Shown piece after piece: positions 31,651-41,623 of a stretch of DNA of 64,000 nucleotides. Source of the DNA: Ruminococcus sp. FMBCY1 (GTDB lineage Bacteria > Bacillota > Clostridia > Oscillospirales > Acutalibacteraceae); contig NZ_CP074197.1 in NCBI RefSeq assembly GCF_023921805.1, forward strand, positions 744,001 to 808,000, given 5' to 3'. The translations under genes and the position numbers were made by a program. Each line of letters begins with the position of its first letter. The stretch's first letter is position 1. A model generated the notes under the pieces. It saw nothing but the letters and a program-made list of their open reading frames with translations. It did no database searches and was not told the DNA's origin.

Positions 31651-32628
31651 TTATCTACCCAGTTTTCTTCTTATTTTTAATAAGATAAAAATAAGACTAT
31701 ATTTGTTTTTATTATATAAACATAAAATAACTTTTATTAATATTGAATTTACTTCTTTGGGATTAACTCTTTGGATAGTATTTTTTAATCGTTTATAATC
31801 AGATAAATATGATTTATATGAATTACAGTTACAATTAATTAATATTGTGTATATGTATCCGGCAACTCTTTTCATATATAGATTTTTTTCATTTTCTCCA
31901 AAAGAGTTGTGATTTTCCAAAAAAGTTCTTGTTTTATTTTGTATTTCAATTTGCTTTATAAAATCAATTTTTTTATCAGACATACCAATGGCGGAATTGT
32001 CTGTACCGATTAAATAAAAATATCCGGAATAATCTAAAAATAGTATACTATCTAATTTATTATAAATTTTAAGAAAAAAATCATAATCCTCTGCTAAGTT
32101 TATACTTTTGTCAAATGAAATACTATTATCAGTTATAATACTTTTTCTAATACATTTACCTGCCACAAATCCATAAATACCGGTGTCCATCTGTTCTTTA
32201 TAAAAATTTTTACATATATCATCTATTTTGATTACACCATTGTTAAGAGGTTTAATTGTATCTATCAGTTCACTGTTCTTACTTACTTTTGATAAACCTG
32301 AAATTATAAAATCATACTGTGGCTGATACAAATTTTCCAAATAATCACTTGCTACATAATCATCAGCATCAATAAAAGTTACAAAATCGCCACAAGACAT
32401 ATTCAAACCAATGTTTCTTGCATTAGAAACACCGTTATTTTCAATACTTATAACTTTTATTTTTTCATTTTCATACTTTTTACATAAGCTAAGCGACTTA
32501 TCTATTGAACCGTCATCTACAATTATTAATTCCCATTCTTTAAAATTTTGACCGATAATTGATTGTATAGCCCTGTCTATATATTCTTCTTTATTATATA
32601 CAGGCATAATAATCGAAAGTAAAGTCAT
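31651..32628 (-). CDS. GT2 family glycosyltransferase
   Basis: 325 residues. The GT-A fold shows SIIMPVYNKEEYIDRAIQSI, IVDDGSIDKSLSLC and FIDADDYVAS, the last giving the DxD metal site, then ENNGVSNARNIGLN. The C-terminal 90 residues are basic and probably membrane-proximal. Adds one sugar to the lipid-linked unit; donor unknown. Confidence 0.85.
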   Translation of the reverse strand: MTLLSIIMPVYNKEEYIDRAIQSIIGQNFKEWELIIVDDGSIDKSLSLCKKYENEKIKVISIENNGVSNARNIGLNMSCGDFVTFIDADDYVASDYLENLYQPQYDFIISGLSKVSKNSELIDTIKPLNNGVIKIDDICKNFYKEQMDTGIYGFVAGKCIRKSIITDNSISFDKSINLAEDYDFFLKIYNKLDSILFLDYSGYFYLIGTDNSAIGMSDKKIDFIKQIEIQNKTRTFLENHNSFGENEKNLYMKRVAGYIYTILINCNCNSYKSYLSDYKRLKNTIQRVNPKEVNSILIKVILCLYNKNKYSLIFILLKIRRKLGR

Positions 32629-32632
32629 TTTT

Positions 32633-33643
32633 TCATCCTTTTTTATTATATATTTTATATAATACTTTGGTTTTCTTATGTTTCATTAGATATAATTGAA
32701 ATCTTAATTTTATGGAAATATCTGATAAGTGCAAATTTTTAAAAGCTGTTTTTAACTCTTGTGAATTTAATATCATATTCATTTCATATAAAGCATCTTC
32801 TTCAGACAACTTAGAAGCCATACCTAAACAATTACATGCATAATATAGCATATGGATTTTAAGTTGTTCAGAAAAATCATAATCAGAAATTTGATCAAAA
32901 AAATTATGTAAATACTCATTCATTTTGCAGTAAACATTCCATGCTCCCGCTCTATATGAAGTTGTGATAGTTCCCGGATTGGAATAATAATGATATAAAT
33001 ATTCGGTTTTTAAATAATAAAAGCTATTACATTTATATCCGACAATAGCACTAAACAAATTATCTTCTGACCATTTTACATCATTTGCGAAAGTAATAGA
33101 ATTATCAGCTAAAAACTGACGCTTATATAGGCAATGCCAAACCGAAAGTAATGGTCCATAGTCAATATTACTTCCCATAATTAACGCAGGAAAAATATCG
33201 CTTCTGATTTTTTCTTTATCATAAAAACCGGAATCAATATTAAGTGTTTTGTTGAAATTAGTACTGTTACTATTAATTCTTTGATAATCGCACATAACAA
33301 AGTCGACTTTATATTTAAGCGCTGCATTATACATTTTTTCATACATATCAGTTTCAATATCATCATCAGAGTCCACAAAACCTATATATTCACCTGTAGC
33401 TATCTTCAAGCCTGCATTTCTTGCACTGCTTAAACCACCATTTGCTTTATGTACAACTTTAATTCTATTATCTTTATCAGCAAATGAATCGCACATTATT
33501 CCGCAATTATCAGGAGAACCATCATCTACTAAAATTATTTCAAGTTCACTGAGAGATTGCTTAATAATAGAATTAACACATCTCTCTAAATATTTTTCAA
33601 CTTTGTATACAGGAACTACAACACTAACTTTAACTTTATTCAT
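32633..33643 (-). CDS. GT2 family glycosyltransferase
   Basis: 336 residues: VVVPVYKVEKYLERCVNSI, ILVDDGSPDNCGIMCD, KANGGLSSARNAGLKIA and GFVDSDDDIE. A standard capsule-type GT2. The C-terminal 100 residues contain the acceptor-binding helices. AT-rich like its neighbours. Confidence 0.87.
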   Translation of the reverse strand: MNKVKVSVVVPVYKVEKYLERCVNSIIKQSLSELEIILVDDGSPDNCGIMCDSFADKDNRIKVVHKANGGLSSARNAGLKIATGEYIGFVDSDDDIETDMYEKMYNAALKYKVDFVMCDYQRINSNSTNFNKTLNIDSGFYDKEKIRSDIFPALIMGSNIDYGPLLSVWHCLYKRQFLADNSITFANDVKWSEDNLFSAIVGYKCNSFYYLKTEYLYHYYSNPGTITTSYRAGAWNVYCKMNEYLHNFFDQISDYDFSEQLKIHMLYYACNCLGMASKLSEEDALYEMNMILNSQELKTAFKNLHLSDISIKLRFQLYLMKHKKTKVLYKIYNKKG

Positions 33644-33663
33644 AAAAATATCCTAACACATAA

Positions 33664-34857
33664 TTAACTATTTTCAATAATTTCATATATTTTATTTATT
33701 TCTTGAGAATTTGAATAATCATTTTCAGCACAATTTTCAGAAAGCTGTTGCATAAGTACTTTATTATTTAATAACTTTGCTATGCCATCTGCACATCCTT
33801 GATTATCCATAGGAACTATAATACCATCATAACCGTCTTTCAATTGACTTGATGATGTAGCGAATTTTGTAATAACAACCGGTTTGCAAAGCATTTGAGC
33901 TTCACGAACGGTTACAGCTTTTCCCTCATATCTTGACGGCTGTACATATAAATCACAATTTTTTATGTATGGATATGGATTTATTTTTTTGCCAAGAATA
34001 ATAACATTATCTTCCATATCAAATTCTTTTATTTTACTTCTGATAATTTCCTCATCTGTGCCATAACCAATTAAATACCATTTTATATTTAACCCTTTTT
34101 CTCGTATAAGTTTACATATCGCAGGGACATTATCAAAATTTTTAGCTTCACAAAATCTACCGATTGAGAGTATTATAATTAAATTTTCTTTAAAATCCGT
34201 TATTTTTTCTTTTGATTGAAATTCCAAAAATTTAGAACTTAAGATATTCTCTATTGTTATTGACTTGGAAATAAATTCCGGATAATATTTCAAAAATTTT
34301 CTTGTACAATCATCTGACACATTTGCGATATAATCTATCTTTGAATAAACTAATCTATCATATCTTCTTGATGGATTTAGTGTATCATAGTCTGTATGAA
34401 TCCAGGCGATTTTTTTTTTAGCATTAATTTTGTTAACCAAAACATCTGGAACGCCCAAAAAAGAGATAGCACAATCATATTCACCGGGTATATTAGGTAA
34501 AATCCACTGTAAAAAACGAGAAGTATATTGCATATGCATCCATACTCCCTCTTTTTCTTTAGACATTAAACAATGTAATTTTAAAAATATTTTGCTTATA
34601 ATCCTCGAAATGCCAAATAAATACAATTTACTTTTTATTAAACTAACTATAGGAACATCAAATGTTTTATATTTATTTATTTCCGGTATAATTGTCACTT
34701 TAGGATTAATAAATTCTAAAAATTCTCCTTCGTGTCTATATAAAAAAAGTTCAACATCATACTTATTATAATCAATAGCGTCGAGTAATCCCAATAAACT
34801 TCTCTCGGCGCCTCCCATAAACATAGAAGGCATAGTAAAAAGAATTCTTTTTTTCAT
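33664..34857 (-). CDS. GT4 family glycosyltransferase
   Basis: 397 residues, GT-B fold. N-terminal domain MKKRILFTMPSMFMGGAERSL with the GGAERS acceptor loop; C-terminal domain ILSIGRFCEAKNFDNVPAIC and LYVQPSRYEGKAVTVREAQM with the catalytic E-x7-E. Retaining transferase using a nucleotide sugar. The start overlaps the stop of the upstream acyltransferase. Confidence 0.87.
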   Translation of the reverse strand: MKKRILFTMPSMFMGGAERSLLGLLDAIDYNKYDVELFLYRHEGEFLEFINPKVTIIPEINKYKTFDVPIVSLIKSKLYLFGISRIISKIFLKLHCLMSKEKEGVWMHMQYTSRFLQWILPNIPGEYDCAISFLGVPDVLVNKINAKKKIAWIHTDYDTLNPSRRYDRLVYSKIDYIANVSDDCTRKFLKYYPEFISKSITIENILSSKFLEFQSKEKITDFKENLIIILSIGRFCEAKNFDNVPAICKLIREKGLNIKWYLIGYGTDEEIIRSKIKEFDMEDNVIILGKKINPYPYIKNCDLYVQPSRYEGKAVTVREAQMLCKPVVITKFATSSSQLKDGYDGIIVPMDNQGCADGIAKLLNNKVLMQQLSENCAENDYSNSQEINKIYEIIENS

Positions 34858-35402
34858 GCTTTATCCTCAATATGTCTTATTTTCAAATTATTTTGTAATG
34901 TTACTATAGATTTAGACGGTATATCGTCCTTAATAATACACCCGGCACCTATTACGCAATTATCACCTATAGACACCCCTTTTAAAATAATAACATCAGA
35001 GGAAATCCAACATTTTTTACCAATTTTTATTGGTGATGATTTATGTAACGGCAGCACTCCTTCATTAGAAGTAAACATATGATTATTATCAAAAATCTTC
35101 ACATTTGGGCCAAACTGGCATCCATCACCTATTTCCACAGATGATTTAACACTAATCATATTATTTTCATTAAAATAAACATTATTGCCGATTATTAATT
35201 TTGCATTGTCATCTACAATTATTGTAATACGACCGTCATTAATAATTTTATCACCTAAATAAACACTGGATTTTTTTGAAAACAAAAGCTTTGAATTATA
35301 CGAAAACAATTGATATCCGAATAATTTTAATTGTTTACATTTAATAACTTTTATATAAGTTAATTTAATTTTATTAATAATTACTTTTAAATATGGTTTC
35401 AT
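34854..35402 (-). CDS. Acyltransferase with left-handed beta-helix (WcaF-like)
   Basis: 182 residues. Hexapeptide repeats run from about residue 60 to the end (LIIGNNVYFNENNM, IEIGDGCQFGPNVKI, KIGKKCWISSDVII, SIGDNCVIGAGCI). The His of FDNNHMF is a candidate active-site residue. Likely transfers an acetyl group to a sugar of the polysaccharide. Confidence 0.82.
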   Translation of the reverse strand: MKPYLKVIINKIKLTYIKVIKCKQLKLFGYQLFSYNSKLLFSKKSSVYLGDKIINDGRITIIVDDNAKLIIGNNVYFNENNMISVKSSVEIGDGCQFGPNVKIFDNNHMFTSNEGVLPLHKSSPIKIGKKCWISSDVIILKGVSIGDNCVIGAGCIIKDDIPSKSIVTLQNNLKIRHIEDKA

Positions 35403-36079
35403 CTAATTTTCCTTAACATTCTATGTATTGGTTTCATAATATCACATCTTAACCTTTTATTTTTACTCATCCAAGAAGCTGAAAACCAATGAATCGAATA
35501 AGTATTACTTGTTTTTTCTAATATTCCTGTGGGAGCATCATAAGGATTAAAATAATCCGAAGCATATACGGTTATACCATTTAAATATTGAGTTTTTCCA
35601 TTAAGCTGCAATCCTAATTTTTTTATAGCTTCTGTATTTAAAATAGGACAACCTACTGTACCGCTTTTTCCATCCAAAAGTTTATCATATTCATTTATCA
35701 TTAATTTTATTGCAGAACTTTCTTTCTCTGCTCCAAAACCAATACCGGTATTAATATATTCATTAACTTCAAAGCCGACAAAAGCTTTATTTTTTAATAA
35801 ATCGTTAATTGGTTTTATTACCTCAACATCAGTATCATAATAGATACCGCCTTCAAAATATACAATCAACAATCTGGCATAATCGCTCAAAAACGCATAT
35901 TTCTTATTATCATAGCAATATTTAGTATAAGCGTTTTGATACACATCAAAGTTATCTTCATTCCATTCGACAATTTCATAGTCCGGACAATATTTTCTCC
36001 AACTTTCAATGCATTTTTTGATTTTTTTTGATTTCTCTCCTCTGCCAAACCAACAATAATGTATTTTTTTAGGTATCAT
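35399..36079 (-). CDS. GT32-type capsule sugar transferase
   Basis: 226 residues from ATG at 36079 (TGGAGA upstream), starting MIPKKIHYCWFGRGEKS. The conserved block YAFLSDYARLLIVYFEGGIYYDTDVEV contains the DxD motif of GT32 (OCH1-like) enzymes. Small size is normal for the family. An alternative start four codons upstream exists. Confidence 0.85.
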   Translation of the reverse strand: MIPKKIHYCWFGRGEKSKKIKKCIESWRKYCPDYEIVEWNEDNFDVYQNAYTKYCYDNKKYAFLSDYARLLIVYFEGGIYYDTDVEVIKPINDLLKNKAFVGFEVNEYINTGIGFGAEKESSAIKLMINEYDKLLDGKSGTVGCPILNTEAIKKLGLQLNGKTQYLNGITVYASDYFNPYDAPTGILEKTSNTYSIHWFSASWMSKNKRLRCDIMKPIHRMLRKIR

Positions 36080-36104
36080 TTTATTCTCCATTTGTATTAA
36101 AACA

Positions 36105-36644
36105 CTAAACTAAAAAGTTCACATAACATTTTGTAGCATATTCCTTTGAATGAATTTTTGCAGGATTTCCCAATACTACCGAATGATCAGGTACATCAAA
36201 ATTAATAAAGCTGTTTGGTGCAATCATAACATCATTTCCTATATTGACTTTACCGACAATAGTAGAATTTATACCAACCGACACATTATTACCAATTTTA
36301 GGAACACCTGCTCTATCTCCTCTATTTTCTCTACCTATAGTACATCCTTTATGTAAATTAACATTATCACCGATTATAACATCTGATGCCACAGTAATAT
36401 TGTATGGATGTCCTAAATATAACCCTTTTCCAATTGTGGCTGACAGTGAAATTTCTAAACCGTATTTTTTAGTCAATCTATATAATCTTGCTCTGTTAAT
36501 ACAGTTATTTTTTACTTTTAATTTTCTCCATAAATACATAAATTTAAGTTGATGATATAAAAATAAACTAAATTTAGCTTTAAAAGAAAAAGAATAGCTA
36601 TTACCTGTCATTCTATAGTAATCATATTTAAAAATCTCATTCAT
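36105..36644 (-). CDS. Serine acetyltransferase-like O-acetyltransferase
   Basis: 179 residues from ATG at 36644 (AAAAGGTG upstream). The N-terminus is basic and hydrophobic (QLKFMYLWRKLKVKN); then HPYNITVASDVIIGDNVNL, HKGCTIGRENRGDR and NNVSVGINSTIVGKVNIGND form a left-handed beta-helix. In capsule clusters such CysE-like proteins O-acetylate sugars. Confidence 0.82.
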   Translation of the reverse strand: MNEIFKYDYYRMTGNSYSFSFKAKFSLFLYHQLKFMYLWRKLKVKNNCINRARLYRLTKKYGLEISLSATIGKGLYLGHPYNITVASDVIIGDNVNLHKGCTIGRENRGDRAGVPKIGNNVSVGINSTIVGKVNIGNDVMIAPNSFINFDVPDHSVVLGNPAKIHSKEYATKCYVNFLV

Positions 36645-36664
36645 AAGCTGCACCTTTTAAAAAT

Positions 36665-37795
36665 TTATATCCAAGATACTTGTCCATAGCTGTTAGTAAA
36701 AAATTGGTAATTAGTATGCCATCCCATACCATAAGTAAATACGATTTGATATATAAAATATAATGTATAGCAGATATATGCCGCATTTTTTATCCACGGA
36801 ATTTTTGAATTAACTACCATCTCGTTAACATTCCATACCAATAGCAATACAGAAAATACTTCGAAATATATATTAAATCTGGCATACACAGATGAAAACA
36901 CTCCTGCCATTGTAAATACAGTGAAAAACAGAGCCATATTAAATACAGTGTTGTAATATTTATATTTATTTTTCATTAGATCTTTATTGAAAAAAGCTAA
37001 AACAATCGGCACAACACTTACCAATACTCTGAAGATATTTATGCTGTAGTTCCATTCTTGTCCGGAATATCTATCACCATAATCCGATCCCGATAACAGG
37101 TTATCAACAAATCCTCCTGTCAATGGGGATGTAATTACAATTAATATTGAAATAGCTAAAATAAATTTTGTCATTTTACCGCAAGCTTCTGTATTTGTTA
37201 TAAAATACAAAAGCAAAAAAATATATGCCGATGTATGTATTTGAGCAACAATAAATACTAACGGTAAAAACAAATACCATTTTCTGTTCGCTAAAAGTTG
37301 AAATCCCGCAACTATTATTGCAGTAGCCAAATACTGTCTCAGTCCATTCATTGAATGTTCCCAACAGCCGGACATTATAAAAATATAAAAAGCAAATTTT
37401 AAATCACCGCTATAATTATATAAAAAATACATTAAAGGGAAAATAGTTATTAATGAAGTAATTTCAATAAAAACTCTCGGGTCAGTAGATATATAAGTAT
37501 GTATGAACGACATATAAAACTGAAACAACCATTCGTTTCCAATTGAAAAGGAGGATATGCACTCATCAATTGGCATAGCTTTAGTAAAGATTTCCCAATA
37601 TGCTATAGTATCACCAAAATCAAATCTTTGTCCTGTTACATACACTAATAACAATGTTCCTAAAATAAAAAATAATGTATTTGTATCTCTTATCTTAGTC
37701 TTTTCGGTTTCAATTGTAATATTTTTATCAAGCGGTTTTCTGCCAACATAAAACAATATTAATACTAATACTGTTGTATATACAAATACATTCAT
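36665..37795 (-). CDS. EpsG/Wzy-like polysaccharide polymerase
   Basis: 376 residues with about ten membrane segments. Typical EpsG pattern: N-terminal TGQRFDFGDTIAYWEIF (periplasmic loop), GCWEHSMNGLRQYLATAIIVAG and AQIHTSAYIFLLLY. The GLRQ and HxSA motifs match this family. It would link repeat units after flipping. Only polymerase candidate in the cluster. Confidence 0.85.
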   Translation of the reverse strand: MNVFVYTTVLVLILFYVGRKPLDKNITIETEKTKIRDTNTLFFILGTLLLVYVTGQRFDFGDTIAYWEIFTKAMPIDECISSFSIGNEWLFQFYMSFIHTYISTDPRVFIEITSLITIFPLMYFLYNYSGDLKFAFYIFIMSGCWEHSMNGLRQYLATAIIVAGFQLLANRKWYLFLPLVFIVAQIHTSAYIFLLLYFITNTEACGKMTKFILAISILIVITSPLTGGFVDNLLSGSDYGDRYSGQEWNYSINIFRVLVSVVPIVLAFFNKDLMKNKYKYYNTVFNMALFFTVFTMAGVFSSVYARFNIYFEVFSVLLLVWNVNEMVVNSKIPWIKNAAYICYTLYFIYQIVFTYGMGWHTNYQFFTNSYGQVSWI

Positions 37796-37798
37796 TAA

Positions 37799-38707
37799 CT
37801 AAATCCCTTCAACCTTCATATAAGAAGATTTTGATTTTTTTACAACGATTATCTTTAACAGAAATCCAAGCGGAACGCTTAATACTGTTAAAAACTTTTC
37901 CGGTGATTCTTTTATAAAGTGTTTATTTTTAGCTATTAAAGAACTTGAAACATAGTGAATACAAGCCTTTATCTTTTGTTTGGTATTTATACTGTGTTTC
38001 ATTTGTTCTTTTCTCCAAAAAGCAAATCCTTTTGGATTCCTTACATATTGTCTGTACATATTTGTACTCGAACCGTCCATTTGATAATCAACAATACAAA
38101 CACATTCATTAAGTATTTTTAATTCATATTTTTCATCAATCAGATGATACTTATATGCAAGTGCAACATATTTCTCATTGTCAAACACAGGATACGGAGG
38201 CGTTTGTTTTATTATATCTGTCCTGTAAATTAGTTTTTTATCACCAAAGCCACCATTATTATAATACCCCATAAGGGTTGTGCTTTCTTTGTCTGTTGGC
38301 AATTCTTTGCCAATTACTTTTTTTGTTGAATCGGCAAAATCGAGTGCAATTATACCGGCATAACCTTTATTTTTGTTTTTATTCCAACAATCAATAATCA
38401 ATTGCACCGCATTATCCGGCATATAATCATCCGAATCTACACAAACATTGAGTTCGGTATCAATATTTTCGTAAGCCGTATTATGCGCTGTATGCATTCC
38501 GCCATTTTCTTTGTAAACATACTTTATTTCAAAGCCATTATTAATTTTAATCCATTCCTTTATAATCTCATATGGATTATCAGTAGAACCGTCATCAATA
38601 ATCAGCCAAACAAAATCCTTGGATGTTTGTCTTTTTAAACTTTCATAAGTTCTTTTTAAAGTATTTATTCTATTATATAATGGTGTAAATACAGTTAAAG
38701 TTGCCAT
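37799..38707 (-). CDS. GT2 family glycosyltransferase
   Basis: 302 residues from the ATG at 38707 (GGAGA six bases before), avoiding overlap with the upstream gene. TVFTPLYNRINTLKRTYESL, LIIDDGSTDNPYE, ENGGMHTAHNTAYENIDTE and VCVDSDDYMPD show a complete GT-A core. It is a slightly different subgroup from the other two GT2s, with TAHN in place of SARN. Confidence 0.85.
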   Translation of the reverse strand: MATLTVFTPLYNRINTLKRTYESLKRQTSKDFVWLIIDDGSTDNPYEIIKEWIKINNGFEIKYVYKENGGMHTAHNTAYENIDTELNVCVDSDDYMPDNAVQLIIDCWNKNKNKGYAGIIALDFADSTKKVIGKELPTDKESTTLMGYYNNGGFGDKKLIYRTDIIKQTPPYPVFDNEKYVALAYKYHLIDEKYELKILNECVCIVDYQMDGSSTNMYRQYVRNPKGFAFWRKEQMKHSINTKQKIKACIHYVSSSLIAKNKHFIKESPEKFLTVLSVPLGFLLKIIVVKKSKSSYMKVEGI

Positions 38708-38709
38708 TT

Positions 38710-39801
38710 TCATTCTCCATAACAAAACGAAGTGTAAAAGTTTTGCAGTTTATTTGCATTATTTTTAATATCAAATCCGGAAGCTACAATTTCATCATAT
38801 GTATCATTTTTCTCAATTTTTGCAGCCTCTATTATTTTATTCGCCCAAAAATCTAAAGGCTTTTCTAAACTATAACGAAAAACTCTATCTGTTTTTATAC
38901 ACTCCGGTGGAACATTATCGGATATAACGCATGGTAATCCGGCAGCTTGAGCTTCAATTATAGAAAGCGGCAAACCCTCGTAAAGTGACGGAAAAAGAAA
39001 TACATCCATAGCCTGTAAAATTTTATTTACATCGGTTCGGTTACCTAAAAATAAAACACTATCAGATAATGCAAGAGATTCTACTTTTTCTTTAATTGCT
39101 TTCTGTCCATCGCCTGTACCAACAAGCACCAGTTTCGCCGCTGTATTCTTTTTATGCACAAAATTAAATACATCAATTATAAAATTATGATTTTTTTGAG
39201 GATTAAATCTGCCTACATGGCCGATAACAAAATCTTCTTGGTTAAAGCCAAGTTGTTCTCTCATTTCTTCACGAATTTGTTTATCGAAACGATAAGATTG
39301 GGCATCTATTGCATTATTTAAAATTGTATACGGCTTTCCGTTAAACATCCAATCGCCTGCCTCTTTTCCACAAGAAAGCAAATGTGTAGCGTACTTTGGA
39401 ATTAATCTCTTAGAATATAATTTAATCGGATATTTTAAATTTTTATCTTGACTTTTATTGTGTGAATGAGCAATCCTAACTCTTACACCATTTTTTTTGG
39501 CTATTTTTAGAGGGTATGCGCTCATACAATCTAAATGACAATGTACAATATCATATTTATGTTCTTTAAAAAATGAATCCAAAGCATTAAAATAAGATTT
39601 TGAAAAAGGATTTAACATTGGCATATGATAAATTTTACCGCCCAAAGCAACTATTTCTTTATCATAATCAGCTTCTTCCTGACGATGAACAAGAAAGTCA
39701 AACTGAACTTTATTGCGATCAATATTTCTATAATAGTTCATTATCATAGTTTCAAGACCGCCTCTGCCCATATATGTTACAATTTGTAATACTCTTATCA
39801 T
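38710..39801 (-). CDS. GT4 family glycosyltransferase (EpsF-like)
   Basis: 363 residues. MIRVLQIVTYMGRGGLETMI is the classical EpsF/CapM-type start; HSHNKSQDKNLKYP, GHVGRFNPQKNHNFIIDVF and FPSLYEGLPLSIIEAQAAGL give the donor site with the E-x7-E motif. Probably early in the assembly of the repeat unit as the third gene in the operon. Confidence 0.9.
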   Translation of the reverse strand: MIRVLQIVTYMGRGGLETMIMNYYRNIDRNKVQFDFLVHRQEEADYDKEIVALGGKIYHMPMLNPFSKSYFNALDSFFKEHKYDIVHCHLDCMSAYPLKIAKKNGVRVRIAHSHNKSQDKNLKYPIKLYSKRLIPKYATHLLSCGKEAGDWMFNGKPYTILNNAIDAQSYRFDKQIREEMREQLGFNQEDFVIGHVGRFNPQKNHNFIIDVFNFVHKKNTAAKLVLVGTGDGQKAIKEKVESLALSDSVLFLGNRTDVNKILQAMDVFLFPSLYEGLPLSIIEAQAAGLPCVISDNVPPECIKTDRVFRYSLEKPLDFWANKIIEAAKIEKNDTYDEIVASGFDIKNNANKLQNFYTSFCYGE

Positions 39802-39832
39802 ACTAATCCTTCCAACAATCTATATTAAACAT

Positions 39833-40927
39833 TTAATTTAAATCTAATGCGGCTATAGTTTGTTTCACAATCGAATTTTTGTCAAACTCTTTTTCCATTT
39901 TTTTACGAGCTTTCTTTCCCATTTCTTCACGAGTAGTAATATTTGTATTTAAAAACATTTTCATCTTTTCGTAAAGATTATCTGCATTTTTCGATTCACA
40001 CAGCCAGCCTGTAATTCCGTCTTCCACAGATTCTCTGCATCCGGGAATATTTGTGGTAATTACCGGTCTGCCGGTAGCAGAAGCCTCAAGATTGACATTA
40101 CTCATTCCCTCATGATAACTGGGCATCACTACACAGTCTGCTTTTGCATAATAAGGTCGAGGTTCTTCCTGGAAGCCGTGAAATGCAACAATGCCTTTCT
40201 CAACAAGTCGGTCAACTTTTTCTTTATACTCATCTTCAAAAAAGCCAACTAAATCCAGAATAAATTTCTCGCCGTCATTGTGCAGTTTCTCCGATGCCTC
40301 AAAAAGTTCATCCATACCCTTTTCTTTCATAATTCTGCCAAGATATAAAAATCTTGGCGGTTTATTATGCGGATATGGTTGGTAATTATATATTTCCAAA
40401 TTTATGCCTGCACCGTTTAATACGGTTTCTTTTTCAGGTTGTATGATTTTTCTGCTTTTAAATTCATCAGCATTAACCTGATTTTCAAAAAATACAGTTT
40501 GTACTTTTTTAAAAGCGGTTTTATACAATAAAGTAACAAATTGCGCAAGACCTTTTGTTTGAAAAGCTGTTCCTAAGCCCTGAACATTAGCATAAAAAGG
40601 AATTTTTAGCTTAGAACACATTAGTCCGCCATAAATATTAGGCTTAATTGAATATGTTATAACTAAATCTGGTTTTTCTTCTTTTAGCATTTTCTTATAA
40701 AAATTAATTAAAGAAAGATCGGTAAAAGGATTTATACCTCTTCGCTCCATTTTTGTTTCTATACAGTGCAAACCCATATTCATAAAATCTTCATGATGAC
40801 CGACAAAAGGCATACTTAATATTACCTCATTATTCTTCATCAACTCTTCAATTAACTCTTTCCTGAAACGATAAAGCATATAAGAATGGTTAGTCAGAAT
40901 CAAAATTTTCTTTTTCTTATTGCTCAT
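39833..40927 (-). CDS. GT4 family glycosyltransferase
   Basis: 364 residues from ATG at 40927. KKKILILTNHSYMLYRFRKE, QGLGTAFQTKG and YLGRIMKEKGMDELFEAS, then PSYHEGMSNVNLEASATGRP. It resembles the enzyme that adds the second sugar to undecaprenyl-PP-sugar (PglA-like). It overlaps the initiating transferase gene, consistent with acting directly after it. Confidence 0.88.
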   Translation of the reverse strand: MSNKKKKILILTNHSYMLYRFRKELIEELMKNNEVILSMPFVGHHEDFMNMGLHCIETKMERRGINPFTDLSLINFYKKMLKEEKPDLVITYSIKPNIYGGLMCSKLKIPFYANVQGLGTAFQTKGLAQFVTLLYKTAFKKVQTVFFENQVNADEFKSRKIIQPEKETVLNGAGINLEIYNYQPYPHNKPPRFLYLGRIMKEKGMDELFEASEKLHNDGEKFILDLVGFFEDEYKEKVDRLVEKGIVAFHGFQEEPRPYYAKADCVVMPSYHEGMSNVNLEASATGRPVITTNIPGCRESVEDGITGWLCESKNADNLYEKMKMFLNTNITTREEMGKKARKKMEKEFDKNSIVKQTIAALDLN

Positions 40928-41543
40928 CACTCATAGCTCCTGTTCCGCCTTCCACTACTCCCTCGTGTTTAAATACGCTGACAACTGTCATAAACAAACA
41001 CTTAACATCAAACGCAAAGCTCAAATTATCATAATAAACCTTGTCCATCTGTACTTTTTCAGGTATAGGAAGTTCATCTCTTCCGTTAATCTGAGCCCAA
41101 CCGGTCAACCCGGGGGTTAAATTGTTAATGTTATATTCATCTCTTTCAGCTATTAAATCATCTTGATTCCACAGTGCAGGTCTAGGTCCTATAACACTCA
41201 TATCACCTATAAATATATTGAAAATTTGCGGCAATTCATCTAAACTTGTTTTTCTCAGAAATTTGCCAACTTTAGTGATATATTGTTCCGGATTTTTTAA
41301 CAAATGAGTAGGACAATCTTTCGGAGTATCAATTCTCATTGTTCTGAATTTAAGTATATTAAAATATTTTTTATCTTTTCCGATTCTCTTTTGCTTAAAG
41401 AAAATCGGGCCTTTACTTGTACATTTTATAACTACACAAATTGGTAAATAAACTATTGAGAGAAATACAATTGCCATAAAAGAGCATATAACATCTAAAA
41501 TTCTCTTAATTATTCTATTGTAAATTGTTTTTTCTCTGTTCAT
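40917..41543 (-). CDS. Initiating sugar transferase (undecaprenyl-phosphate phosphosugar transferase)
   Basis: 208 residues. One hydrophobic re-entrant segment near the N-terminus (ICSFMAIVFLSIVYLPICVV), then KGPIFFKQKRIGKDKKYFNI, FRTMR, SLDELPQIFNIFIGDMSVIG, GPRP and LTPGLTGWAQINGRD: the monotopic PglC/EpsL-type catalytic core. It transfers a phosphosugar to undecaprenyl phosphate at the inner face of the membrane. First gene of the operon. Confidence 0.92.
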   Translation of the reverse strand: MNREKTIYNRIIKRILDVICSFMAIVFLSIVYLPICVVIKCTSKGPIFFKQKRIGKDKKYFNILKFRTMRIDTPKDCPTHLLKNPEQYITKVGKFLRKTSLDELPQIFNIFIGDMSVIGPRPALWNQDDLIAERDEYNINNLTPGLTGWAQINGRDELPIPEKVQMDKVYYDNLSFAFDVKCLFMTVVSVFKHEGVVEGGTGAMSDEQ

Positions 41544-41594
41544 AATTAATACCTCTTAATATATGCACACACTTACACACTACACTTTTTCATA

Positions 41595-41623
41595 ATTATA
41601 TCACATAAAGTTCAATATATCAA
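41595..41623 (-). promoter_or_regulatory. Promoter of the polysaccharide operon
   Basis: On the minus strand TTGATA (41623-41618), 17 bases, TATAAT (41600-41595), with a TG extension (TGATATAAT). It lies about 50 bases before the initiating transferase ATG. Near-consensus sigma-A promoter; no operator repeats are obvious. Confidence 0.85.
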
